Of a stretch of DNA of 64,000 nt, positions 35,340 through 44,237 are shown piece after piece. The notes beneath the pieces were generated by a model. The model had not been told where the DNA came from. It was given only the letters and a program-made list of their open reading frames with translations, and searched no databases. The stretch's first letter is position 1. Each line of letters opens with the position of its first letter. Position numbers and translations under genes: made by a program. The DNA is from CAVRUD01 sp963849635 (GTDB taxonomy: Bacteria > Chloroflexota > Chloroflexia > Thermomicrobiales > UBA6265), in assembly GCA_963849635.1 (NCBI GenBank), contig CAWKIA010000037.1, positions 124,001-188,000 on the forward strand, read 5' to 3'.

Positions 35340-35440
35340 TTGTCGTGCTCTATCCCGACACACAGAGACTGTCAAAGGAAAGCGGCTCCCCAACCGTACT
35401 CCTCGAGGAGGCTCGCTTCGATGTTGCCCTTATTCTCCCT

Positions 35441-35586
35441 GTCATTCCGAGCTTGTCGAGGAGTCTCGAAGGGCACGGTGCAACGATGCCACCCCGGCTT
35501 GGGAGAACGTGTCGCCGTGTTCGCGCAAACGGCAGCACCATCGCCTCGAAGTCTCCATCGAGATCCCTCGACAAGCTCGGGATGAC
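35441..35586. repeat. hairpin repeat element, uninterrupted relative of 28063
   Basis: GTCATTCCGAGCTTGTCGAG-GAGTCTCG is mirrored by CGAGATCCCTCGACAAGCTC-GGGATGAC with few mismatches around a 90-nt centre. It lies upstream of the phosphofructokinase gene. Confidence 0.65.
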
Positions 35587-35647
35587 GAGTTTGGGGGGCC
35601 GCAACCACGCAACAGGTAGTTGGCAACCAGCGGTTCCCGACTCGCCC

Positions 35648-36229
35648 CTACAACGGTCGATAGTCACGCCCCTTCATGTCGTACAGGATCTGGCGTGGAC
35701 CGGTCAGCAACTCCCAGACATACGGGTTGTGCTGGGCGATGCGAGTCCGCCAATCGTCCGGCTGAAAAAACGCGATCTCAACCGTGTTTGGCGCGCTGCC
35801 GAGGGCTTTCTCGGCCCTGGCGGTCAGCGAGTCGAGCGCTTCAAGCTCCAGATCACCGACGACAACCAAACGAGCCTCCGCGCCAGCTCCCTCCCCGGTG
35901 ATGAAGACAAGCTCTAAGCCGTCAACCCCATCGATGGCGCCGCGGAGGGCGGCGTCTGGCCCGATAGCCTTGATGATCAACGCCGTCAGGGGATCGCACA
36001 AGTCGTTCCGAGGGTCAACCCGGTAGAGCCGTGCGTTCCCGGAGCGCCGCGCGATCAGGATTTGGTTCTTTTCGAGCTTGTAGCACTCGTGCTGCAAGCT
36101 GCTAATCGGGAGGTTGAGCCGTCGGGATAGATCAGTCAGGGAGAACCCGAGGTGCGGTCGCGGCAGCATGTACGAAAGAACGGCGGCCCGAACTTTGGAT
36201 GAGAAGATCTCGGCGAGCAGGTCGGTCAC
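35648..36229 (-). CDS. winged-helix regulator with nucleotidyltransferase-like domain
   Basis: 193 aa from the GTG at 36229 (GAGGGGG 9 nt upstream; a longer start at 36286 is possible). Residues 1-75 form an ArsR-like winged helix (SSKVRAAVLSYMLP, SLTDLSRRLNLPISSLQHECYKLEKN in part, RRSGNARLYRVD wing). The rest (ELVFITGEGAGAEARLVVVGDLELEALDSL in part) follows the NTase-fold pattern of strand-G-S-x-AR-x-D, but lacks a clear catalytic GS-x10-D-x-D pair. Probably a transcription factor whose second domain binds a ligand. Divergent from the CorC-like gene. Confidence 0.65.
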   Translation of the reverse strand: MTDLLAEIFSSKVRAAVLSYMLPRPHLGFSLTDLSRRLNLPISSLQHECYKLEKNQILIARRSGNARLYRVDPRNDLCDPLTALIIKAIGPDAALRGAIDGVDGLELVFITGEGAGAEARLVVVGDLELEALDSLTARAEKALGSAPNTVEIAFFQPDDWRTRIAQHNPYVWELLTGPRQILYDMKGRDYRPL

Positions 36230-36496
36230 GTGTACTGGCCCCCTCGCCACGAAGTGTGGCGGTTCCCACCGGCCATCCGGTCCCAAACTTTATGCGCATG
36301 ACCGGCGGATAGTAGCACACGATCTCGAAGTCCGGAAGTGTGCACCTTGCTGCGAAGCTCAGCCGGGCTGGCGGTCTACGATCGTGCCGTAGATAGATGA
36401 GCATACGATATCATCAAGCTATACGCGACCGGGGCAACGTGCCCCGCGGCGACCCAGCCGCCGGTCCGTCGCCAGGCCCCGGTTGAGGAGGACCAG

Positions 36497-37954
36497 ATTA
36501 GTACGACCTTCGGTTTAGTCGCGATCGTTCTGCTCGTGCTCGCGAACGGCTTCTTTGTCGCGACCGAGTTTGCCCTGGTGTCGGTCAGGCGGACTCGGAT
36601 CCAGCAGCTCGCGACGGAAGGGAGCGCCAGAGCACGCTCCGTCCTTGGTCTCCTCAATCACCTCGACATGTACATCGCCGCTACCCAACTCGGCATCACC
36701 ATGTCGTCGATCGCGCTGGGATTCATCGGCGAGCCTGCTCTTGCCGCGCTGGTCGAACCGATTGTCGAGGACGCCGCGTTCATCCCCGAGTCGTGGCGTG
36801 AGAACGCAACCCACACGGTCGCGTTCATCTTCGCCTACACCATCGTCACGATCCTCCATATCGTCTTCGGCGAACTCGCCCCCAAGAGCATTGCGTTGCA
36901 GCGCGCCGAAGAGACCTCCCTGTGGGTCGCGGCCCCGATCCGCGGGTTCACAATCGTGCTCAAACCGGCGATCTACGGACTAAATGCGATCGGCAATTCG
37001 GTGGTGCGCTTGTTCGGCATCGCGCCAGCGGCAGGGCACGCTCTGGTTCAATCGGCCGAGGAACTGAAGCTCTCGATCGACGCCTCCCGCGAGGCGGGCC
37101 TCGTCGAGCAGGCCGCCCAGGAGTTGGTCGAACGAGCCTTCCTCTTCACCGACCTCGATGTGCGCCACGCAATGGTGCCGCGTACGGAGCTCACCGCAGT
37201 CCCCGTCGACGCCACCCTGCACGAAGTCCTCCGGATCGCGGCGGAGAACTCCCACACCCGCCTGCCGGTCTACGAGAAAGACAGCGACCACATCGTCGGC
37301 ATCATCAATATCAAGCGCCTGCTGCCCCTGATCTACGAAGTTTCCGGTGATGACCGGCCCGAACACTTCGATGTCCGCGACCACATGACCGAGCCCCTGG
37401 CCCTGCCGGAGTCGGTCGCCGCCGTCGACGTCCTGACTCGCATGCGCGAAGCCCGGGTCCAGCTGGCGGTGATCATCGACGAATATGGCGGGACGGCCGG
37501 TATCGTCACATTGGAAGACCTGGTCGAAAATCTCGTCGGCGAGATTCGCGATGAGGGCGAGGAGACCGAGCCTGACAGCGAGATCGAGCCCGACGGTTCT
37601 CGGATTCTGGACGGCCTGACGACCCTGGTCGAAGCGAAGGAATACTTCGACCTCGATCTGGACGAGTCGCTCTATGATGTAGAGACCGTCGGTGGCTGGG
37701 TCTTCGGCGTCCTGGGTCGCCCGGCCGAGATCGGGGACGAGGTCGTCGTGCCGGATGGCCGAACCCTGCGCGTTGATGAGCTGGATGGCCTGCGGGTGGC
37801 CAGGGTCCGGGTTCTGCCCGCGCAGTACGTCGAACCAGCGGATGAGACCGTTCACCCCGAGGAACTGGCTCAGATCGTCACCGAGCGGCGCGCCGATCGC
37901 CCTGGCGAGCAAGACCAATCGAGTCCGCCAGCCGACCATCGCCTGACGGGATAG
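36497..37954 (+). CDS. CNNM/CorC-family membrane protein (hemolysin-C-like), ATT start
   Basis: 485 aa. A DUF21 membrane domain (about residues 1-190: VLANGFFVATEFALVSVRR, TQLGITMSSIALGFIGEP, IFGELAPKSIAL-like) is followed by two CBS motifs (VPVDATLHEVLR, RLPVYEKDSDHIVGII; QLAVIIDEYGGTAGIVTLEDLVE in part) and a C-terminal CorC/HlyC domain. Implicated in Mg/Co ion handling. The expected N-terminus, STTFGLVAIVLL, is in frame only from ATT at 36497, which sits 5 nt after GAGGAGG; no ATG/GTG/TTG exists before the GTG at 36536 inside the first helix. Either a rare ATT start or a base error in ATG. Confidence 0.82.
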   Translation: MSTTFGLVAIVLLVLANGFFVATEFALVSVRRTRIQQLATEGSARARSVLGLLNHLDMYIAATQLGITMSSIALGFIGEPALAALVEPIVEDAAFIPESWRENATHTVAFIFAYTIVTILHIVFGELAPKSIALQRAEETSLWVAAPIRGFTIVLKPAIYGLNAIGNSVVRLFGIAPAAGHALVQSAEELKLSIDASREAGLVEQAAQELVERAFLFTDLDVRHAMVPRTELTAVPVDATLHEVLRIAAENSHTRLPVYEKDSDHIVGIINIKRLLPLIYEVSGDDRPEHFDVRDHMTEPLALPESVAAVDVLTRMREARVQLAVIIDEYGGTAGIVTLEDLVENLVGEIRDEGEETEPDSEIEPDGSRILDGLTTLVEAKEYFDLDLDESLYDVETVGGWVFGVLGRPAEIGDEVVVPDGRTLRVDELDGLRVARVRVLPAQYVEPADETVHPEELAQIVTERRADRPGEQDQSSPPADHRLTG

Positions 37955-38016
37955 TTCAAGGACACGCCCGGCGCCCATACCGAAGATCCGAAAGTCCTGA
38001 AGCAAGGAGATGGCCG

Positions 38017-38655
38017 ATGGCGCGAAGCGCCACCAAAGCGACGGGCGGCGGACAGCGTGGCGACCAGGGCGGGGACGGCGGGCTCCCACCTGCCGCGCAG
38101 GCCATCCTGGCGCTGCTGTCGCTCAGTGATGGTACCGGCAGCGGGGAGGGGTATGGCTACGGCTACGATCTGGCGCGGCAGTTCAGTGCTGGTCAGCCCC
38201 TGGCCGAGATCATCCACCTCGAGCCCGGCATGCTCTACCATCACCTGAAGCGCCTCGACAAGGCGGGATGGATCACAGGCTCTTTAGAGCCGCAGGGAAG
38301 CCGCCCGCCCCGCCAGGTCTACACGATCACCGACGCGGGCCGGGCGGAACTCAGCCGCTGGTTGACCGAACCAGTCGCACGTACCCGCGAGATCCGGTTG
38401 GAATTTCTGGTCAAACTCTTCTTCGCCCGCCGGATCAACCCAGAGCTGGCCGCCCGCCTGGTTGCCGAACAGCGCGAGACCTTCCGCCGCCTGGTGACAT
38501 CGCTCTCCGATCAACGTGCGTCGGCGGCACGGGCCAATTCGGACGATGATCTCGCCAGCGACCGCACGTTTGTTCGCGAGGTCCTTGATCTTCGCCTGGC
38601 CCAAACCCAGGCGGCGTTGGACTGGTTAGACCGGCTGGTCGCGCCGAGCAGTTAA
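38017..38655 (+). CDS. PadR-family transcriptional regulator
   Basis: 212 aa; ATG after AAGGAG. The N-terminal winged helix has the PadR pattern: ILALLSLSDG, GYGYDLARQF, LEPGMLYHHLKRLDKAGWI and YTITDAGRAELSRWL. A helical C-terminal dimer domain (EFLVKLFFARRINPELAARL) marks the Vir-type long form. PadR proteins repress phenolic-stress or efflux genes in response to ligands; no target is obvious nearby. It precedes an M20 peptidase by 24 nt and is likely co-transcribed with it. Confidence 0.85.
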   Translation: MARSATKATGGGQRGDQGGDGGLPPAAQAILALLSLSDGTGSGEGYGYGYDLARQFSAGQPLAEIIHLEPGMLYHHLKRLDKAGWITGSLEPQGSRPPRQVYTITDAGRAELSRWLTEPVARTREIRLEFLVKLFFARRINPELAARLVAEQRETFRRLVTSLSDQRASAARANSDDDLASDRTFVREVLDLRLAQTQAALDWLDRLVAPSS

Positions 38656-38678
38656 CAGCCAGCGGGCAAGGGGGTGGT

Positions 38679-39830
38679 ATGGCAGACGCGATAACCCGGG
38701 CCGAGATCGCCGGACTCACCGCGCTACTGGTCGCCATCGACTCGACCAACCCCGACCTCGTCTCTGGCGGTGCCGGCGAGGGCGAGATCGCGGCCTTCAT
38801 CGCCGCTTGGCTGCGGGATCATGGGGTCGAGGTCGAGGTCCACGATGCCGCCCCGGGCCGCCCCAATGTCGTCGGAGTGGTCCGCGGGAGCGGCGGCGGC
38901 AAGACGCTAATGCTCAACGCACACGTCGATGCCGTCGGCCCCGGGGGCATGCAGGACCCGTGCGACCCACGGATCGACGGCAACCGGCTATACGGGCGTG
39001 GCGCCTACGACATGAAGGCCAGCCTTGCCGCCATCATGCTGACCGCGATACGCGCGAAAGCGACCGGACTCCGCGGCGACCTCATCGTGACGGCCGTGGC
39101 GGACGAGGAGTACGCCAGTGTCGGCACGCAGGCCATCGTCGCCCGCTATCGTGCCGACGCCGCCATCGTGACGGAGCCGACCGACCTGGCGATGTGTCTG
39201 GCCCACAAGGGGTTCGTCTGGCTCGAGATCGCCACCCACGGCACGGCGGCCCACGGATCGTTGCCGGAGGAGGGCGTCGACGCGATCGTCAAGATGGCCC
39301 GGGTCCTGACCGGGATCGGTGATCTGGACCACCGCCTGCGCGCCGGCTGCCCGCAGACGCTGGTCGGCACCGGCTCAGTCCACGCCTCGCTGATTTCCGG
39401 CGGCACTGAGCTCTCAACCTACCCGGATCTCTGCCGGGTCCACATCGAGCGGCGCACGGTCCCCGGGGAGACCCCTGCGGGGGTCGAAGCGGAGTTCCGC
39501 CAAATCATCGCCGCCGGAGCCGCCCAGGACTCGACCTTCCGGGCGGACCTGACGATGGGCATCAGCCGGGAACCGTTCCATGTCAGCGAGACCCAGCCAA
39601 TCGTGCGTCTGCTTAACGAGGTCGCGACAACCCACCTCGGCCGCGTCCCGGCCACGGTTGGGGCGGGCGGCTGGATGGACTCAGCGCTCCTCAGCGCGGC
39701 CGGCATCCCGACCGTCATTTTCGGCCCTACCGGCGAAGGTGCCCACGCCGACGTGGAATGGGTCGACCTGGACTCCGCCGCGACGTGTGCAAATGTCCTG
39801 ACGGCGGTCACGACGGCGTTTTGCGGTTAG
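38679..39830 (+). CDS. M20 metallopeptidase (ArgE/DapE family)
   Basis: 383 aa; ATG with AGGGGGTGGT upstream. Di-zinc amidohydrolase with LNAHVDAVGPGG, GRGAYDMKASLA, the catalytic VADEEYAS, TEPTDLAMC and a dimerisation domain with GTAAHGSLPEEG His. More like succinyl-diaminopimelate or acetylornithine deacetylases than LysK, which is present separately, so a catabolic or peptide-related substrate is more likely. It is the second M20 enzyme in the window. Confidence 0.82.
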   Translation: MADAITRAEIAGLTALLVAIDSTNPDLVSGGAGEGEIAAFIAAWLRDHGVEVEVHDAAPGRPNVVGVVRGSGGGKTLMLNAHVDAVGPGGMQDPCDPRIDGNRLYGRGAYDMKASLAAIMLTAIRAKATGLRGDLIVTAVADEEYASVGTQAIVARYRADAAIVTEPTDLAMCLAHKGFVWLEIATHGTAAHGSLPEEGVDAIVKMARVLTGIGDLDHRLRAGCPQTLVGTGSVHASLISGGTELSTYPDLCRVHIERRTVPGETPAGVEAEFRQIIAAGAAQDSTFRADLTMGISREPFHVSETQPIVRLLNEVATTHLGRVPATVGAGGWMDSALLSAAGIPTVIFGPTGEGAHADVEWVDLDSAATCANVLTAVTTAFCG

Positions 39831-39884
39831 GGTCGGCCGGTTTCCGCCGCGCCCCGCTTCAGCCGATTCGTCTCGATTCGTAAT

Positions 39885-39993
39885 GGCGGACCTGTGTGTC
39901 CGCCCGGCCACCAATACGCTAGTTACCGGTCGGCAACGCCGTCCCCGATCCGTCACGACGCGGTTGGCAATCGGGCGGACACACAGGTCCGCC
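39885..39993. repeat. perfect 22-bp inverted repeat, GTAGGGGC family
   Basis: GGCGGACCTGTGTGTCCGCC-CG (39885-39906) is exactly inverted at 39972-39993, the right copy running into CCTACG. Each arm is itself a palindrome. Intergenic between the M20 and cupin genes. Confidence 0.7.
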
Positions 39994-40022
39994 CCTACGA
40001 AATGCAACGCCATTTCCGGCTG

Positions 40023-40436
40023 TTACTCGCCCCAGGTGAGAGCCGGAACCTCGCCTGCGGGAATCTCACGGAAATCAGGCTGATCTCTGAGACCTAACTC
40101 AGAGCCACCCGGGTTGTAGATCGCCAGCAGGCGCAACGGCTGCCAACCGGTATTGATCGTCGAATGAAAGACGGCGGTCGGGACGAAGATGACATCGCCT
40201 GCTTTGACCGGGAACGGCTCCCCGTCGTCCACCATCTGATTGCCCTCGCCGGCGAGGACGTAGAGCACCTCTTCGGCGTCGGGATGGTTATGCCGCTCAT
40301 GGCCTTTGCCCGGCAGCAGGACCACCTCGCCGACGGTCATTACCGCGTCCTGGGTCGTGCTGGGACTGACGAACCACTTGATTGCGCCCCAACTAAACGT
40401 TGCTGTGGGGATCGAGCTTGGATCGATCGCTGACAT
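40023..40436 (-). CDS. cupin-domain protein
   Basis: 137 aa from the ATG at 40436 (GGAGGAG upstream). Single cupin barrel: LPGKGHERHNHPDAEEVLYVLAGEG in part (motif 1, three His and one Glu for metal), then PVKAGDVIFVPTAVFHSTINTG in part (motif 2 His). Small cupins act as dioxygenases, isomerases or ligand sensors; nothing here narrows it. The trailing AGDVIFVPTAVFH pattern is well conserved, so a metal is probably bound. Stands alone. Confidence 0.82.
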   Translation of the reverse strand: MSAIDPSSIPTATFSWGAIKWFVSPSTTQDAVMTVGEVVLLPGKGHERHNHPDAEEVLYVLAGEGNQMVDDGEPFPVKAGDVIFVPTAVFHSTINTGWQPLRLLAIYNPGGSELGLRDQPDFREIPAGEVPALTWGE

Positions 40437-40569
40437 CGTGGTGCTCCTCCGCTGGTGTTCGGCCGGTTCATCCCGGCACCCATCGTCCATGCTGAGGGAA
40501 ACGCCGTCAACCGGACGGTGTGAGGTGCCGGGCGCGAACGCGTCAGGAGATCGACGGGAGCCTGGACCG

Positions 40570-41153
40570 CTATGCGGCCGGTGTGGCTACAGGTGCAGCC
40601 GCCACGGAGTAGAGGTCAATACTTACAACACCAAAGACATAGCGGCCACCACGGACATCACCGGGCGCGGCGATGCGAACCGGGCCGTCCTCTGCGGCCA
40701 ATGAGGTGCCATCTTGCTCCCAGGCAACAATGATCGGCGCGGCGCCGAAATTTGGATCCAGCTCGCCGCCGGAGAAGACCGCCTGGTAGCCGTCGTTGGC
40801 GGTGACGACAACGTAGTACTTCAACAAGGGGTTGCGCTCGTCCGGTCCGGCTGGAACCCCGGCGTGGTTGAGCAGATCGATCAGGAGGACGCCGGTGAAC
40901 GAGTGGTACTCCTCCTCGCCAGCGGCCTGAAAGGTGACATCGACGGTCTGACTGGCCAATCCGAGAGCCTGAAGATCGGCAGCCGTCAGTGTCAGTGGGG
41001 TCGAGACCTCACCGCCAACGGAAAAGGTTGCGGTCGATCGGCAGAACTGGCCGGGGTTGCCTCCTGGGCCAGACCGACCCGCGAGAATCCGGCGACTGCA
41101 AGCAGACTGAGAAGCGTCAGGACGCACGCCAATACTGAGCGGAATGATCGCAT
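40570..41153 (-). CDS. secreted sulfite-oxidase-type molybdopterin-domain-like protein, one base missing
   Basis: The ATG at 41153 (GGAGGGGAACGTG upstream) starts a clear signal peptide (VLACVLTLLSLLAVAGF … VGLAQEATPAS). After SSADR the frame shifts near 41030-41040; the second frame gives ATFSVGGEVSTPLTLTAADL, EYHSFTGVLLIDLLNHAGVP in part, YYVVVTANDGYQAVFSGGEL in part and PGDVRGGRYVFGV. This is the small oxidoreductase molybdopterin-binding-like fold; no Moco-ligand Cys is visible, so catalysis is doubtful. Next to Mop and molybdate uptake genes, which supports a link to molybdenum. About 194 aa when joined. Confidence 0.7.
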
Positions 41154-41203
41154 CACGTTCCCCTCCATCCATGCACATGCACGTGAATTGCCGTCGGGAC
41201 GAG

Positions 41204-41419
41204 TTAGGACGTAGGCCGGCCGATCATGACCTCAGTTGCCTTGATCACGGCGATCACGGAGTCGCCAACGGCGATGCCCATCCGCTCGACCGAGCCACGG
41301 GTGACGGCGGCGACGACCTCTTGGCCGTTGCCGATATCGACGACGACTTCGGCCATGACGCCGCCAAGGTTGATGGCGGTGACCGTTCCCTTCAATTGAT
41401 TGCGCGCGCTCAGTTCCAT
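41204..41419 (-). CDS. molybdopterin-binding TOBE (Mop) domain protein
   Basis: 71 aa from the ATG at 41419 (GGGAGGTGAG upstream). Single Mop/TOBE domain: LSARNQLKGTVTAINLGGVM in part and GDSVIAVIKATEVMIG, the beta fold that binds molybdate in storage molbindins and in the tail of ModC. Acts as cytoplasmic molybdate buffer or sensor. Divergent from modA; the 41420-41561 gap must hold both promoters, but I cannot assign boxes with confidence. Confidence 0.85.
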   Translation of the reverse strand: MELSARNQLKGTVTAINLGGVMAEVVVDIGNGQEVVAAVTRGSVERMGIAVGDSVIAVIKATEVMIGRPTS

Positions 41420-41561
41420 TGCTTGTATCTCACCTCCCGGTCTCCTGGCCTTCCAGCTTGACAGCATTCGCTCCTGCCCATACGCTGCCATTCCTGCTGA
41501 TACTCAATCATCGACTATCCGATACTTGACCGATTGTTGCCCTGAACCGAGGAGGTCGCAA

Positions 41562-42491
41562 GTGCCCCAGACGACATTGCACCGACTTGTCCGAGCGTCG
41601 GTCGTTCTCGCCCTGCTCGTCGCGCTCGCTGGCCTCTTCGCCGGGAGTCGCGCGGGATCGAGTGCCCTCGCCCAGGAAACGATCACCTGCCCTGAACCAG
41701 CCGCACCGGCGGCATCTCCCGCGGCCGCGGCCAGTCCGGCCGCCGAGACCGCTCCGGCCGAGTTCCCGGCGGAGGGTGGTGACCTGACCGTTTTCGCGGC
41801 GGCGTCATTGACCGCCACCTTCGAGCAGATCAAGACCGATCTCGAAGCGGCCAATCCCGACCTGACGATCACCTACAACTTCGCCGGATCGCAGGCACTT
41901 GTGACGCAACTCACCGAGGGCGCGGAGGCCGATGTCTTCGCCTCAGCCAGCCGCACGCAGATGACCAACGCGGTGGATGCCGGTGTCATCGCGGGGGACC
42001 CAGAGGTCTTCACTCGTAACCGGCTTGCAGTCGTGGTTCCGGCCGACAACCCGGCGGGGATTCAGTCGCCCGCCGACCTGGACAATGAGGGCGTCGATCT
42101 CGTCTTAGCCGCCCCTGAGGTGCCGGTCGGGCAGTACGCGCGCGAGTCCGCCTGCAAGATGGCGGTAGATACCGCCACGTACGGTGAGGGCTTCCTGGAC
42201 GGCTTCGCCGGCAACATCGTCTCCAATGAAGACAACGTGAAGGCCGTCCTGACCAAGGTCCAGCTCGGCGAGGCCGAGGCCGGCATCGTCTACACCACCG
42301 ACATCACCGCCGATGTCGCCGCCGACGTGATGCAGATCGAGATTCCGGCGGATGTCAACGTGGTCGCGAACTACCCGATCGCTCCGGTCGAAGGTGGCGA
42401 CGCGGCCCTAGCGGACGCCTTCATCGACTACGTCCTTGGCCCCGATGGGCAGGCGACCCTGGCCGAATTCGGGTTCGAGCCGGCCCCATAG
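41562..42491 (+). CDS. modA: ModA, molybdate-binding protein of ABC importer
   Basis: 309 aa from the GTG at 41562 (GAGGAGG 6 nt upstream). A signal peptide ends near ALAQ, followed by an Ala/Pro linker and the periplasmic-binding fold: LTVFAAASLTATFEQI, NFAGSQALVTQLTEGAEADVFASAS in part, NRLAVVVPADNP and VTKVQLGEAEAGIVY-like hinge. Captures molybdate or tungstate outside the membrane. No lipobox Cys is visible, so anchoring is unclear. Followed by modB. Confidence 0.87.
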   Translation: MPQTTLHRLVRASVVLALLVALAGLFAGSRAGSSALAQETITCPEPAAPAASPAAAASPAAETAPAEFPAEGGDLTVFAAASLTATFEQIKTDLEAANPDLTITYNFAGSQALVTQLTEGAEADVFASASRTQMTNAVDAGVIAGDPEVFTRNRLAVVVPADNPAGIQSPADLDNEGVDLVLAAPEVPVGQYARESACKMAVDTATYGEGFLDGFAGNIVSNEDNVKAVLTKVQLGEAEAGIVYTTDITADVAADVMQIEIPADVNVVANYPIAPVEGGDAALADAFIDYVLGPDGQATLAEFGFEPAP

Positions 42492-42563
42492 CACCCAAGA
42501 TGCTGCCTGCGGCATTCTTCCCCGGTAAACAGTCACGGCGACGGATGTGAGCGGGGGACGCGG

Positions 42564-43391
42564 GTGGGCCGGGGTTTGACCGAGAGACTGGCGAGCGGAG
42601 GCCGAGGACTGACTGTCCTCGGCCTCACGCTCGTGACGGTCCTCTTTCTCGGCCTACCACTCATAGCGCTGATCGTGCGCACAGCGGAGGAAGTCAGCGA
42701 TCGGGGAAAGGTCAGCGACACTACCTGGCGCATCCTGCGCCAGGCTCTGGCGCTCAGCCTGACGACATCGTTGATTGCGCTGGCCCTAGTGCTCGTGTTT
42801 GGGACCCCCCTTGCCTACTTACTGGCCCGTCGCCGGTTCCCCGGCCGGATCGTGATCGACACCCTAGTCGACTTGCCGATGATCCTGCCCCCGGCGGTCG
42901 CCGGGCTGGCGCTCCTGATGGCGTTCGGGCGCCGCGGGATCGTCGGCGAAGAGTTAGGCGCCCTTGGCGTGTCACTCTCGTTCTCTACCGCCGCGGTCGT
43001 CATCGCCCAGATCTTCGTCGCTTCCCCCTTCTATATCCGGTCCGCCCGGGCCGGGTTTGCCCGGGTCGATCCTGATCTGGAACGGGCCGCCGCCGACCTG
43101 GGCGCCGCGCCCTGGCGCGTCTTTCTGCTCATCACTCTGCCGCTCGTCCGCCCCAGCCTGGTGGCAGGCGCGATCCTCGCCTGGGCCCGCGCCCTGGGCG
43201 AATTCGGGGCGACTATCATGTTCGCCGGCAACTTTCCGGGCACGACCCAGACAATGCCGCTGGCGATTTATCAGCGGTACGAAGCAGGCGATCTGACAAC
43301 CGCCCTCTTCCTCGCCTTCGTCCTGCTCGCCTCGTCTTTCCTGATTCTCCTGGTCGTTCGGCTCGGCCCGGGGCAAGGCAAGGGAATATGA
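42564..43391 (+). CDS. modB: ModB, molybdate ABC transporter permease
   Basis: 275 aa, starting GTG at 42564. About six membrane helices, and the EAA loop (YIRSARAGFARVDPDLERAAADLGAAPWRVF in parts) typical of molybdate/tungstate/sulfate permeases, followed by ALGEFGATIMFAGNFPGTTQT, the family signature. Works with ModA and an ATPase. No modC follows: the next gene is a CinA-type amidohydrolase, so the ATPase must come from elsewhere. Confidence 0.87.
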   Translation: MGRGLTERLASGGRGLTVLGLTLVTVLFLGLPLIALIVRTAEEVSDRGKVSDTTWRILRQALALSLTTSLIALALVLVFGTPLAYLLARRRFPGRIVIDTLVDLPMILPPAVAGLALLMAFGRRGIVGEELGALGVSLSFSTAAVVIAQIFVASPFYIRSARAGFARVDPDLERAAADLGAAPWRVFLLITLPLVRPSLVAGAILAWARALGEFGATIMFAGNFPGTTQTMPLAIYQRYEAGDLTTALFLAFVLLASSFLILLVVRLGPGQGKGI

Positions 43392-43442
43392 TCGCCACCG
43401 TAGCGGTCCCGGCTACATCCCACCAAGGTTGGGTAAGGTGCG

Positions 43443-44141
43443 GTGCTATACTCCGGCTCTCAATCCGGGGCTACGGAGACCATCCTCCCTCACCCCGACA
43501 CCTTCGGTTTCAACGGTGAGACCGACCGCCTTTCGCCTCCGGGTGCTCCCCTGACATCGTCACCCCCATTCCACTCCTCAGATCCCAGCGACGACAGTAC
43601 CCCTGTCGCTCAGGTGCTCCTGAGCAGGCTGCTCGGCGTCGCACCAGACGCGAGTGAGCTGTCGCCAATCCAGATCGCCGTGGCCGAGTCATGCACCGGC
43701 GGCGAAGTCGCGCACCGGATCACCAGCGTCGCCGGCAGCTCCGCCTACTTCCTCGGCGGAATCGTTTCGTACTCAAATAGCTCGAAAAACCAGCTACTTG
43801 GCGTGCCTCTATCCATCCTCGACAACCCCGGCGCGGTCAGCGAGGAGAGCGCCCGGGCAATGGTCGAGGGCGTCCGCCGCGTCTTTGGCGCCGACGTGGC
43901 GGTGGCGACCACCGGCATCGCCGGACCGAGCGGCGGCACCGCACGCAAACCGGTTGGATTGGTTTACATTGCCGCCGCCGGGCCGAACGCAACCGTCGTC
44001 GCGGAGCACCACTTCCCCGGCGACCGTGAGGCAGTGATGTCCGCTGCGGCGACCGCGGCGCTGGAGCTACTCGTGGAGACGGCTTCCGCGGCCCTTGCCA
44101 GACAACGCTCAGGACCAGGTACTGCAATACAGGACAGGTGA
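43443..44141 (+). CDS. pncC: CinA C-terminal-type nicotinamide-nucleotide amidohydrolase
   Basis: 232 aa. Deamidates nicotinamide mononucleotide to nicotinate mononucleotide in NAD recycling. AESCTGGEVAHRITSVAGSS (in part), GGIVSYSNSSKNQLLGV, VSEESARAMVEG and ATTGIAGPSGGTARKPVGLVY are the full CinA_C signature. The first ~65 residues are Ser/Pro-rich and unlike the family; a later internal start is possible, but none has a clear ribosome site. nadC, for quinolinate, lies 2 kb further on. Confidence 0.8.
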   Translation: MLYSGSQSGATETILPHPDTFGFNGETDRLSPPGAPLTSSPPFHSSDPSDDSTPVAQVLLSRLLGVAPDASELSPIQIAVAESCTGGEVAHRITSVAGSSAYFLGGIVSYSNSSKNQLLGVPLSILDNPGAVSEESARAMVEGVRRVFGADVAVATTGIAGPSGGTARKPVGLVYIAAAGPNATVVAEHHFPGDREAVMSAAATAALELLVETASAALARQRSGPGTAIQDR

Positions 44142-44237
44142 TTGCCTCTGCTCGTATCCTACGTGCTATTCCCGAATGGATAGTTATCTTGAAGCATCCG
44201 CGTTCCCGCTGAAACCCCTCGTAGCAAGGAGCCCCCG

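Noticed and set aside
36229..36286. Longer N-terminus for the winged-helix regulator
   Set aside because: The extra residues (GPDGRWEPPHFVARG) are not part of the fold and the GTG at 36229 has the better ribosome-site spacing; kept as an alternative only.
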